From NCBI GenBank assembly GCA_945874105.1, contig CAMCFJ010000007.1, forward strand, positions 30,366 through 94,365: 64,000 nucleotides of DNA. The letters run 5' to 3'. Position 1 is the stretch's first letter; each line of letters opens with the position of its first letter. The stretch comes from Candidatus Nitrotoga sp. CP45 (GTDB lineage Bacteria; Pseudomonadota; Gammaproteobacteria; Burkholderiales; Gallionellaceae). The notes beneath the pieces were generated by a model. That model worked only from the letters and a program-made list of their open reading frames with translations, had not been told where the DNA came from and did no database searches. The translations under genes were made by a program, and so were the position numbers. Of this stretch, positions 54,216-63,121 are shown piece by piece.

Positions 54216-55939
54216 GCTTCACTCTGCATGGCATTCCAGTCTCCAGTGGGATTGCCATCGGCTATGCACATCTTCTTTCGCACACTGTGCTGGAAGTTGT
54301 GCACTATGTGATGCCCAAGCACCTGGTGCATGAGGAAGTTGCGCGCTTCAACGCTGCGATGGAAAGCACGCGCCAGGAGCTGGCCGGATTGCGCAGCAAC
54401 CGTCCGCTGCATGCAGCCGCCGAGTTCGATGCTTTTCTTGATCTGCACCTGATGATTTTGGCCGATGAGCACATAGACCTGGCATCACGCAAAATGATAG
54501 AGCAAGAACAGTGCAATGCAGAATGGGCTCTCAAAATGCAGATGGATAAGCTGGTGGCTCAATTCGAGGCGTTCGACGATGCCTATCTGCGCGAGCGTAA
54601 AACTGACGTAGTGCAGGTGGTGGAGCGGGTGCTCAAAAAGCTTACCGGCCAGCCGGGCTATCAACCGCCTGCCGCCAGGCCTGACGTGAAAATGATACTG
54701 ATAGCGCATGATGTCAGTCCGGCTGACTTGATCCAGCTCAAACCGCATCAATTTGCCGCAATTCTTACCGATTTGGGCGGTGCCACCTCACACACCGCCA
54801 TCATGGCGCGCGGCCTGAGTACGCCATGTGTGGTCGGTTTGCATCGTGCGCGCCAGTTGTTACGTGAGAATGATCTGCTCATCGTGGATGGTGGGCAAGG
54901 TGTCATTATTGTCAACCCGGACGAGCAAGTTCTGGTCGAATACAAGCTGCTGCAGAGCCAATGGGAAGAGGAACGGAAAAAACTTAAGCGTCTCAAAACC
55001 ACGCCCGCCAACACACTTGACGGCACAGCCATCGAGTTGCATGCGAATATTGAGCTTCCAAACGATTTGGCGGAAGTTTATGAAAATGGCGCCACCGGCA
55101 TAGGGTTATTTCGCAGCGAATTTCTGTTCCTGAATCGTGATGTCCTGCCGGATGAAGAAGAACAATTTGCAGCTTATCGCGCTGTGGCAGAAGGAATGAA
55201 AGGGCTGCCTGTCACCATTCGTACCTTCGACCTCGGTGCGGACAAACAGCTTAATGGTGCCCAACGCGTAGCCAGCAACCCCGCACTGGGGCTGCGCGCC
55301 ATCCGGCTGTGCCTGGTCGAACCGCAATTGTTTCGCACTCAATTACGTGCATTGCTACGCGCTTCGCACTATGGCAACGTAAAAATTCTGATACCCATGC
55401 TTTCCGGTGTGTCGGAAATTAACCAGACCCTGCAGTTCATCGTCAATGTCAAGCAAAGCCTGGATGATGAGGACATTCCCTATAATCGTGAAATACAAAT
55501 TGGCGGCATGATAGAAATTCCTGCCGCCGCTCTGATGCTCGACGTGTTTATCAAGAAGCTGGATTTTCTCTCCATCGGCACCAATGATTTGATCCAGTAT
55601 ACGTTGGCAATAGACCGCACAGATGAGGAAGTGGCCCATCTGTATGATCCGTTGCATCCCGCTGTTCTGTATCTGCTGGCGCACGTTATCGGTACCGCCA
55701 ATAAGGCTGGCATTCCGATTTCGGTGTGCGGAGAAATGGCTGGTAATGCCGACTACGCCCGTTTGCTGCTCGGCCTCGGCTTGCGTCAATTCTCCATGAA
55801 TTCAGCCCAACTGCTTTCCGTTAAACAGCGCGTTCTTTCCACCAGCCTGCCAGAAATTGTAACGCTGACGCAAAGGATATTGCGTGCTAACGATCCGCTA
55901 AAAATACGTGAGCTGCTGGAAAAATTGAATGCTGCTTAG
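54212..55939 (+). CDS. ptsI: PTS enzyme I (phosphoenolpyruvate-protein phosphotransferase)
   Basis: 575 residues. The phospho-histidine is H194 in GGATSHTAIMARG, and the PEP-binding barrel shows TGIGLFRSEFLFL, RTFDLGADKQ, DFLSIGTNDLIQYTLAIDR and the active-site cysteine in ISVCGEMAG. It transfers phosphate from PEP to HPr. It is last in the cluster. Confidence 0.97.
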   Translation: MSFTLHGIPVSSGIAIGYAHLLSHTVLEVVHYVMPKHLVHEEVARFNAAMESTRQELAGLRSNRPLHAAAEFDAFLDLHLMILADEHIDLASRKMIEQEQCNAEWALKMQMDKLVAQFEAFDDAYLRERKTDVVQVVERVLKKLTGQPGYQPPAARPDVKMILIAHDVSPADLIQLKPHQFAAILTDLGGATSHTAIMARGLSTPCVVGLHRARQLLRENDLLIVDGGQGVIIVNPDEQVLVEYKLLQSQWEEERKKLKRLKTTPANTLDGTAIELHANIELPNDLAEVYENGATGIGLFRSEFLFLNRDVLPDEEEQFAAYRAVAEGMKGLPVTIRTFDLGADKQLNGAQRVASNPALGLRAIRLCLVEPQLFRTQLRALLRASHYGNVKILIPMLSGVSEINQTLQFIVNVKQSLDDEDIPYNREIQIGGMIEIPAAALMLDVFIKKLDFLSIGTNDLIQYTLAIDRTDEEVAHLYDPLHPAVLYLLAHVIGTANKAGIPISVCGEMAGNADYARLLLGLGLRQFSMNSAQLLSVKQRVLSTSLPEIVTLTQRILRANDPLKIRELLEKLNAA

Positions 55940-55975
55940 TGAATTGAACAACTAATAATCAGTCATTATCATCTT

Positions 55976-56142
55976 CAGTTTGAAGCGGTGCCACACCTGC
56001 ACGAATCACAGTTTCTTCCTTCGCTTTCACCGTGCCGCCCCCGAATATCCCAGCCAAAATCTTCAGCTAACCTGGCCAGTGTTTTATCACCCTTGATCGT
56101 AGCAAAGACCACTTTTTCCTTGAATTCTGGTGCGTTATCCCC
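55976..56142 (-). pseudogene. IS3-family OrfA transposase remnant
   Basis: The minus strand reads NAPEFKEKVVFATIKGDKTL then ARLAEDFGW, the N-terminal helix-turn-helix of IS3 OrfA proteins (compare PEFKAKVALEAIKGDKT-type starts). It then degenerates and stops. No OrfB or inverted ends are seen. The only other feature of the gap 55940-56319 is the inverted repeat at 56152-56200. Confidence 0.55.
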
Positions 56143-56151
56143 TCTCGTTTT

Positions 56152-56200
56152 TTAATGCATGCGCTTGAATTTATACTTTATCTTCAAGTGCATGCATTAA
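56152..56200. repeat. 18-bp inverted repeat upstream of the MCP-like gene
   Basis: TTAATGCATGCGCTTGAA (56152-56169) and TTCAAGTGCATGCATTAA (56183-56200) pair with one mismatch around a 13-base loop. It could be an operator, a terminator for ptsI lacking a T-run, or an end left by the neighbouring IS3 remnant. Confidence 0.6.
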
Positions 56201-56319
56201 TGTTGTGATCAAATTTCTACATTATTAAATTTAGAACTAAAGATGCTAAAAAAAATGTCGCTAACTGTTTGAAGATTTGATTTTAAACAGAAGCTGAAAA
56301 GAAAGTGGGGGACGTAATT

Positions 56320-57543
56320 ATGGCAGCAAAAAAAGTTAAGTCGGTAGCACACAAAGCTACAGCAGTATTCTGCTGGGGAATTGCTTTGGGCGTTGGTATT
56401 GTCGGCGCTTCATTGTTGCTTATTCTGGGTGGATTGGGCTGGACTAACATTGTGTCTGCTGTAGTCCTTATTGGAATATCGGTTGCTGTCGGAGAGTGGG
56501 GAGCTCGTCAGCACCGCGCTTTGCTTAGGGTGGCCGTAGCAAAAGAGTTGGACTATGCCAAAGCAAGATTTGATATCGAGCTTGCGAATGCGGATGCAGG
56601 TGGCTTGGAAGATGTCTGCACGGAGGTGGTGCCTATCTGGTCGAGGCAAGTTGAAACCACTCGGAATCAGACCGAAACAGCCATCATGGACTTGGCCAAT
56701 CGTTTTGTCGGTATTAACGCAAAACTGGAGGCATCGGTAAACGCTTCACAAAGTGCCGCTAATGAATTGGCAGGTAGTTCAGAGGGTGGAGCATCGGCGG
56801 TCATGACACAAAGCAAATCATCGCTGAACAGCGTGATTGATTCCATCAGGGATGCACAGCATAGCCGCAACGATATGCTGGAACAGGTTAGAAGCCTCAA
56901 TGATTACACTGGTGAGTTGAGAGCCATGGCCGTCAAGGTGGCGGAGATTGCCGCTCAAACAAACTTGCTTGCTTTAAATGCCGCAATTGAAGCTGCGCGT
57001 GCCGGAGAAGCCGGGCGTGGGTTTGCTGTAGTGGCGGACGAAGTGCGCAAACTATCCAGCCTTTCCAGTGAAACCGGTAAAAAAATGTCAGGCACCGTGG
57101 ACATTATCAGCAACGCCATCGCCAGCGTATTCAAGATCGCTGAAAGCTCTTCCGAACATGATTCCAAATCAGTCGCGAATTCTGAATTGATTATTCAACA
57201 GGTTCTGCAAAGCTTTACTAACGTCACCTCGAATTTGTCAGACTCTGCTGAACAGCTGCAACAGGAAAGTGCGGGTATTCGCGATGAATTATCTGACGTG
57301 CTGGTTTCACTTCAATTCCAGGATCGTGTCAGCCAGATATTGGTTCATGTGCGCAACAACATGGAAAAGCTGCATCAGCATTTGCAGCAATTCAAGGAAG
57401 ATAGAGCGGCATCCATCCCGGTTAAGCAACTCGATCTCAAAAAATGGTTGGCTGAGATGGAGGCGCTCTATGCCACCCAGGAACAAGTGCACACTCATCG
57501 CGGGATTCACAATCCAGCGTTGTTGATGTCTACTAAATATTGA
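56320..57543 (+). CDS. Methyl-accepting chemotaxis-like signalling protein
   Basis: 407 residues from ATG 56320. Two closely spaced N-terminal membrane helices (about 17-60) leave almost no periplasmic domain, so the signal is likely sensed in the membrane or cytoplasm. A long coiled coil includes the MCP hairpin tip [20 protein letters not shown] followed by [15 protein letters not shown]. The tail [20 protein letters not shown] segment ([16 protein letters not shown]) is typical of a subgroup that works with CheA-CheW. It lies upstream of the che genes, though separated by an IS remnant and the HD-GYP gene. Confidence 0.9.
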   Translation: MAAKKVKSVAHKATAVFCWGIALGVGIVGASLLLILGGLGWTNIVSAVVLIGISVAVGEWGARQHRALLRVAVAKELDYAKARFDIELANADAGGLEDVCTEVVPIWSRQVETTRNQTETAIMDLANRFVGINAKLEASVNASQSAANELAGSSEGGASAVMTQSKSSLNSVIDSIRDAQHSRNDMLEQVRSLNDYTGELRAMAVKVAEIAAQTNLLALNAAIEAARAGEAGRGFAVVADEVRKLSSLSSETGKKMSGTVDIISNAIASVFKIAESSSEHDSKSVANSELIIQQVLQSFTNVTSNLSDSAEQLQQESAGIRDELSDVLVSLQFQDRVSQILVHVRNNMEKLHQHLQQFKEDRAASIPVKQLDLKKWLAEMEALYATQEQVHTHRGIHNPALLMSTKY

Positions 57544-57660
57544 CCCTAGGCGTCTAATTACTTGAGGTAAACCTTCGGATCTGCCGGGGGCTCACAAAAG
57601 TTTGCCCTATATCTCGGTGAGAGTAAATCTGTAATCTCGACTAAGAGATGAAGATTCAAT

Positions 57661-58080
57661 ATGAAGGAGTACCAGAGTTTAAGCCACATAAGATGGAACT
57701 GTAAGTGCCAGGTAGTATTTATCCCGATGATGCGCAAGAAGCAAATTTTCGGAGTGTTGCGCCAGCACCTTGGAGAGATATTACTGAAGTTGGCGAAGTA
57801 CAAGGGAGCGCAGATAGTGGAAGGGCACTTGATGGGTGACCGCGTTCACATATGCATCAGCATACCGCTAGAGCATGCGATGTCAAATTTGGCGGGATTA
57901 CATCAAGGGCAAAAGTGCGATAGCAATAGCAAGGCGTTTTGGAGGACGAGAGCGGTATTCCACTAGCTGGTATTTATGGTTCGTGGATATTTCGCCTCAA
58001 CAGTTGGGCTCGATGAAGCTTTGGTTAGAACGTATATCCGCATTTAAGAGGAAGGGGATGAGCGCAACGGCCAGATGAAA
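57661..58080 (+). pseudogene. IS200/IS605-type TnpA (Y1 transposase), decayed
   Basis: MKEYQSLSHIRWNCKCQVVF ... EGHLMGDRVHICISIP is the IS200 TnpA pattern. The HUH histidine pair is damaged (R-V-H instead of H-V-H). A frameshift near 57893 moves to DYIKGKSAIAIARRFGGRE, a second near 57970 to VRGYFASTVGLDEALVRTYI. A TAA then interrupts the helix that carries the catalytic Tyr. At least three lesions make it inactive. Flanks 57544-57660 and 58081-58235 probably include the element ends but hold no gene. Confidence 0.88.
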
Positions 58081-58235
58081 CTAGGTCTCTAGCCGTCTAG
58101 GGGCGCTCACGGTTTGAGGGGCTCACTCAATAATCCCCCGGCTTTGCAGGAGGTCATTTAATTTTGGCAGGAGATAAAAAGGTGATTAATGTTGGTCAAT
58201 ATGTGGGTCGGCACGAGCAATTCAGAGTGCAAAAG

Positions 58236-59559
58236 TCATAGTGTTGCGAGGTAGGCGAGCAGTTCTTTAGTCCAGCTATCAAGATGATGGTTTTCACAAT
58301 CGTTCAAGGCCACACGGATAATCTCTCTGCGGCGGCAAATTTCCCTTTCTAAAGCTATGAATTGCCAATCTAATTCGTCTAGCGCCGCAGTCAATTCGAT
58401 GGCAATCTCGGGGTCAGCCATTGTGATATCGACCAGCAACTCCAAACTGCATGGATCAAAGCCAAATTGAAAAAGCATTGAACGTAAATTCGCAATGCGA
58501 TCGAAAATATACTTCAGTTCGCCAGGCGGGCTGCTGCTGTCAGATGCCAACAGACCAAGTTCAGTGCGAAACTTACCCCATGTCTCTAATAGTGTAGAAA
58601 CCGCCTCGAGCCTAGGTAATTCAACATTGTTGTCGGCAACAGTGCAATCGGTTATGGGACCAAAGCCTTCATATACCAAGGAAAGCAGTTCAGGGTCGTA
58701 CTTCTGTCCATTCAGACGCATCAAGGTGGTCAAACGCTGACTGGAGCCGAATCTAGCAAAAATGGAAGCACAGGCATCGGCAACACTGATAATACGAGCT
58801 GTAGTGCCTATAGCGTCACCATTCAGCCCATAGGGATAACCGCTACCGTCCAGCCTCTCATGGTGCTGCAGAATTGCGGTGGCAACAGCGGGATCAATGC
58901 CTGCCACTTCATGGATAATAAGATAACCTGTAATTGGATGTGCATAGATGTGTAAACGCTCGATTTCACTGTAGTGGTTCTCTGAGTTCAGTATTACAGG
59001 GTCGATATAAAGCTCGCCTAAGTCGTGAAACAGGGCTGCACACAGCAGATTATTCATGTCCTTTCCCACCAGTTTTTTACGTACTGCCAGGTAGTGGGCA
59101 ATCAAGGTCACAAGCAGTAAGTGCTGAAACAAATCTGGATGCTGCTCTTTAGCAACGGTAAGCTTGAACCCCATGTGCGGCGATAAAACCAAAAGGATGA
59201 GATCCTGAGGCAGTGCCCGAAAATCCCCATTGAAGGCCGCTAAATATTGCAGACCTGGATTTTCTTTAATTAGACGAGTGACATCTTTTGCCAGGGATTC
59301 CACCGTGACACCATTTTTGACTATGAGGCTTTGGTCGATCGGCTTACACAGTTTATGATTTATCAATCTTTCGCGCTGAGTACTATCAATTATCGTGTTT
59401 TTTTGTAATTAACTTGATCCTATTCGTCGTATAAATGTCCTTAGAGGAAATTACCTCCTTATGGCCCGCCATTTCCGTGATCGCTGTCACATAATGTGGG
59501 TCTTCCTCGATCGACTGATGGGCCGTGTTTTTGTACAAGGTATCGCAGGCATTTGCCAT
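58236..59559 (-). pseudogene. HD-GYP domain protein split by a poly-A frameshift
   Basis: The main frame (58236-59366) encodes an HD-GYP domain: HD in LFHDLGELY, the signature HHERLDGSGYP, and metal ligands in YAHPITGYLI. HD-GYP proteins hydrolyse cyclic-di-GMP. No ATG fits that frame (TTG 59366 is the first). Upstream, 59386-59559 encodes MANACDTLYKNTAHQSIEED then PHYVTAITEMAGHKEVISSK and stops. This looks like the true N-terminus, and one extra A in the A7 tract (complement of 59398-59404) would join it through NTIIDSTQRERLINHK. Either the gene is broken or the base is an assembly error. Confidence 0.8.
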
Positions 59560-59916
59560 ATATAGATGTTTGTAAAATTTAGCGTTGACCAGCCAAGAAT
59601 TAATTCGTAAAAATACCTAAAGTTAGCTAGCTTGCTGCCGATTTTACCTTACATCAATACAATTTCGCATGTTGCTGATTTCAAAGCATGTGATATAGAG
59701 TTGGCCAATAAAGCACCCCGCCACAAGCAGCGGGGTATTAAGACCACACTCCAAGCTGCGGGCTTTCAGCCAGCCTTCGCCCCAAGGGACGGGGAATTGA
59801 ACCCGGAGAGATTAAATAGTTTGATCGGAACGTTCGGATTTTGATCTTACCAGGTGTGACGAATCGTATTATTTATTGGATGATTGTTATAAGCAGAGAG
59901 GCAATATTTAACCTTC
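59560..59916. other. Intergenic region between HD-GYP and cheW
   Basis: No gene is supported. A hairpin CCCCGC-cacaagca-GCGGGG lies at 59716-59735, in a stretch that resembles a widespread intergenic repeat. The last ~25 bases (59893-59916) are an open extension of the cheW frame. Confidence 0.5.
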
Positions 59917-60384
59917 TTGATCGGAGGCAGAATGTTAGCCATCAGCATTTTCCGCTTCAAGGAGGTTATCGAATATGGCAACCTACATACCGTACCAATG
60001 TTGCCGGATTTTATCCGTGGAGTGATCAACCTGCGGGGCGCAGTTGTGCCGGTGGTGGATATGTCGGCGCGCTTCGGCCGCGCAGCATCTGAAGTCACGC
60101 GGCGCAGCTGTATCGTCATAATTGAAGTCGAAGCGGATGAAGAAAAGCAGGATGTCGGAGTGGTAGTGGATTCAGTATCAGAAGTGCTGGAAATACCTGC
60201 TGCTGATATTGAGCCGGCACCGAGCTTTGGCGCCAGGATCCGGGCTGACTTTATCAGCGGCATGGGTAAAGTGAACGACAAATTCGTCATCATTCTCAAT
60301 GCTGATCGAGTGCTGTCATTGGATGAAATGGCCATGCTGTCAGGGACAAATGGGACGGAGATTGCTCAAGCTGAATTAGTGTAA
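59917..60384 (+). CDS. cheW: Chemotaxis coupling protein CheW, N-terminus uncertain
   Basis: 155 residues from TTG 59917, or 150 from ATG 59932 behind GGAGGCAGA. The CheW fold is shown by MLAISIFRFKEVIEYG, FIRGVINLRGAVVPVVDMSA and FVIILNADRVLS. The expected first strand (ERQYLTFLIGG) is encoded just upstream from 59893 in the same frame, but a TAA at 59890 precedes it and no start codon is available. The N-terminus therefore may have been cut off. CheW links receptors to CheA. Confidence 0.85.
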   Translation: MIGGRMLAISIFRFKEVIEYGNLHTVPMLPDFIRGVINLRGAVVPVVDMSARFGRAASEVTRRSCIVIIEVEADEEKQDVGVVVDSVSEVLEIPAADIEPAPSFGARIRADFISGMGKVNDKFVIILNADRVLSLDEMAMLSGTNGTEIAQAELV

Positions 60385-60522
60385 GCAAGCAAGATTGCAG
60401 TGTGGATGACGGATGGGTGAATGTTGGCGTAATTTAACAAAAACTTTCTATCCTGATGCCATCCACTTCGGCATTTTTGACCATGCCTGACTAACCAAAG
60501 ATTGCTAATAAAGGGTAGACAT

Positions 60523-61335
60523 ATGTCCATGAATACCGAAACGCTAAGAGATGATGAGTTTAACCAGTTCCGTACATGGTTGCATCGCACCGCCGGGATT
60601 AATCTCTCCGACGCAAAGAAAGCGTTGGTCTCCGGGCGTCTGTCCAAGCGGCTGAAGCATCATGATTTGGCCAGTTACGGTGATTATTTCCGGCTGATTA
60701 CTCAGAGTGCCGAAGCAGCGGAATTACAGATTGCACTGGATCTGCTTACCACCAACGAGACCTATTTTTTTCGCGAACCCAAGCATTTCGATTTTCTGCG
60801 GGGGCAGGTTTTGCCCAAGGCGCAAGCAGGCAAAACATTTCGCTTGTGGAGTGCAGCCAGTTCGTCCGGCGAGGAACCTTACAGTCTCGCCATGACACTT
60901 GCCGACGGCTTGTCTGGCACGCCTTGGGAAATCGTTGCTTCCGACATTAGTACTCGCGTTCTTGAAAAAGCCCGCTCGGGCCACTATGACATGGAGCGGG
61001 CACACAATATTCCGCAGCCTCTGCTCTCCAAACATTGCCTGAAAGGTACCGGCTCTCAGGAAGGTACTTTCATGATCGAGCGCAGCCTGCGCAGCCGTAT
61101 GCAATTCATGCAAATCAACCTGAATACAACGCTACCGAAGCTGGGCGAATTCGACGTAATTTTTTTGCGTAATGTAATGATCTACTTCGACATGGATACA
61201 AAACGCCAGGTTGTTGCGCGCATGTTGCCGATGTTGAAGCCGGGTGGATATTTTATTGTCAGCCATTCGGAAAGCCTCAATGGAATCACCGACGTTCTAA
61301 AATTGGTCTCACCGTCGATATACCGCAAGCCATGA
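60523..61335 (+). CDS. cheR: Chemotaxis methyltransferase CheR
   Basis: 270 residues from ATG 60523. An N-terminal helical domain (FNQFRTWLHRTAGINLSDAK) precedes the SAM domain with TNETYFFREP, RLWSAASSSGEEPYSLAMTL and VIFLRNVMIYFD. It methylates glutamates of receptors. It overlaps cheD by 4 bases (ATGA). Confidence 0.96.
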   Translation: MSMNTETLRDDEFNQFRTWLHRTAGINLSDAKKALVSGRLSKRLKHHDLASYGDYFRLITQSAEAAELQIALDLLTTNETYFFREPKHFDFLRGQVLPKAQAGKTFRLWSAASSSGEEPYSLAMTLADGLSGTPWEIVASDISTRVLEKARSGHYDMERAHNIPQPLLSKHCLKGTGSQEGTFMIERSLRSRMQFMQINLNTTLPKLGEFDVIFLRNVMIYFDMDTKRQVVARMLPMLKPGGYFIVSHSESLNGITDVLKLVSPSIYRKP

Positions 61336-61842
61336 AGCAGTCCGAGAATGCCATAGACATATTTTTACAGCCGGGAGATTTTTATTTCGGTGATATGAAT
61401 ACTCGCATCCTTACCCTTCTTGGGTCGTGCGTATCTATTACCATGTGGCATCCGACAAGATTGATAGGTGGCATGTGCCACTACCTGCTACCTGCCCGGG
61501 AAAACGCTTCGGCGAATTCGCTCGACGGCCGTTACGCAAAGGAAGCCATGCAAATGTTTGCGCACGAAATTCGGGCAGCAAAAACACACCCCTCAGAATA
61601 TACCGTGAAACTATTCGGGGCAGGCAACATGTTTCCCGGCATTAAAAAAAAATAATTCGTGTGAATCCAACGGCTGCAAAAACATATCCTGCAAAAACAT
61701 GGCCATTGCCCGTTCGCTTGTTGCTTCGCACGGATTCGTGGTCGCAGCCGAAGACTTGGGTGGGAATAGCCATCGGCAGATTGTATTTGATATTAATAAC
61801 GGTGATGTCTGGGTGCGTAAGCCCGGCGTAATCCAGGCATGA
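61332..61842 (+). pseudogene. cheD: CheD receptor deamidase, interrupted at an A9 tract
   Basis: The first frame gives PGDFYFGDMNTRILTLLGSC (catalytic Cys in GSCVSI), then GGMCHYLLP with the catalytic His, and ends at TAA 61653 right after a run of nine A (61644-61652). The rest of CheD (NMAIARSLVASHGFVVAAED ... RQIVFDINNGDVWVRKPG) continues in the +1 frame to 61842. Eight A would restore one protein of ~169 residues. The split may reflect transcriptional slippage, phase variation or a sequencing error. CheD deamidates receptor glutamines. Confidence 0.85.
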
Positions 61843-61859
61843 TTTTAGATCGTCACTAA

Positions 61860-62927
61860 ATGAAAAAAATTAAAGTCTTATTGGTTGACGACTCGGCTGT
61901 AGTGCGGCAGGTATTGCAGGCGGTATTGGATCGGGAGCCGGATATTCAGGTAATTGGCGCAGCATCCGATCCTATTTTTGCCATGGAAAAGCTTGCTCGC
62001 GAATGGCCGGATGTGATCGTGCTGGACGTGGAGATGCCGCGCATGGACGGCATCACCTTCCTCAAAAAAATCATGGCCGAGCACCCCACACCGGTGGTGA
62101 TCTGTTCTACGCTCACGGAAAAAGGTGCGGAAACCACCATGCAGGCGCTTGCCGCCGGTGCAGTTGAGATTATTACCAAGCCCAAAGTCGGGTTGAAAAG
62201 TTTTTTGCAGGAATCATCCAACGATCTAGTGGCTGCAGTCAGGGCGGCGGCTCAGGCCAATGTCAGGCATAAAGTCAGAGCGGTCGCACCTTTACCGCAA
62301 GTGGCGGGGAAACTTAATGCCGATGCTATTCTTCCGGCAGCCACTGCGCACTCCATGGCGCAAACCACCGAGCGCATTGTTGCCATCGGCACCTCGACTG
62401 GTGGCACTCAGGCTCTGGAAGCCGTGCTGACATCACTGCCGCGAGTTTGCCCCGGCATTGTAATCGTGCAGCATATGCCGGACAAATTTACTGCCTTATT
62501 TGCTTCACGCCTCAACAGTCTGTGTCAAATAGAAGTGAGAGAGGCTAAAAATAACGATCGCGTTATGCCAGGTCTTGCTCTGATTGCTCCCGGTGGCAAG
62601 CATATGCTTCTTAAGCGAAGCGGTGCGTACTACCATGTTGAAGTGGTCGATGGCCCCTTGGTTAATCGCCATCGCCCGTCAGTGGATGTGCTGTTCCGCT
62701 CAGTAGCCAAGTTTGCCGGAAAGAATGCCACCGGCATCATCATGACCGGCATGGGCGACGATGGTGCACGGGGCCTGAAAGAGATGCTGGACGCTGGTGC
62801 TCCCACAGTGGCGCAGGATGAAGCGACGTGTGTTGTGTTTGGTATGCCCAAGGAAGCTATTAAGATGGGTGCCGCAAAAAAGGTGGTGCCTTTGCATGAA
62901 ATGCACTGGGCAATTTTGGGAAAATGA
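61860..62927 (+). CDS. cheB: Chemotaxis response regulator/methylesterase CheB
   Basis: 355 residues. Receiver domain with phospho-acceptor D56 ([14 protein letters not shown]). The C-terminal methylesterase has the Ser in [12 protein letters not shown], the His in [13 protein letters not shown] and the Asp in [14 protein letters not shown]. It removes methyl groups from receptors in response to CheA. It lies 17 bases after the end of cheD. Confidence 0.97.
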   Translation: MKKIKVLLVDDSAVVRQVLQAVLDREPDIQVIGAASDPIFAMEKLAREWPDVIVLDVEMPRMDGITFLKKIMAEHPTPVVICSTLTEKGAETTMQALAAGAVEIITKPKVGLKSFLQESSNDLVAAVRAAAQANVRHKVRAVAPLPQVAGKLNADAILPAATAHSMAQTTERIVAIGTSTGGTQALEAVLTSLPRVCPGIVIVQHMPDKFTALFASRLNSLCQIEVREAKNNDRVMPGLALIAPGGKHMLLKRSGAYYHVEVVDGPLVNRHRPSVDVLFRSVAKFAGKNATGIIMTGMGDDGARGLKEMLDAGAPTVAQDEATCVVFGMPKEAIKMGAAKKVVPLHEMHWAILGK

Positions 62928-63026
62928 ACGAAACTAGTCAGCATTGGGTCTCTCTTGCTACAAACGTATGCGGCGCTGGGTCTTGGCATCGGGTTAACTG
63001 TGGAATATGGTGTTATTCAATTAAGC

Positions 63027-63043
63027 CATTCCAAGTTGGAATG
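63027..63043. promoter_or_regulatory. Perfect 17-bp palindrome between cheB and the receptor gene
   Basis: CATTCCAA-G-TTGGAATG, arms of 8 bases around one base, 79 bases before the receptor start. The gap 62928-63121 has only a doubtful 64-residue frame. It could be an operator; chance is not excluded. Confidence 0.3.
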
Positions 63044-63121
63044 TGGAAATGTTTGCTACTGATTAAAATAACTCATGCCATTCTGCGTAAAATATTGTTA
63101 CGTAAGGGGCGAAGCTAAAAA

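Noticed and set aside
59632..59844. 70-residue frame before cheW
   Set aside because: It runs through a CCCCGC/GCGGGG hairpin repeat and has no family resemblance.
62924..63118. 64-residue frame overlapping the cheB stop
   Set aside because: Although the ATGA overlap looks like coupling, the peptide is unlike any family, and another frame (LLLQTYAALGLGIGLTVEYG) looks just as likely; neither can be supported.
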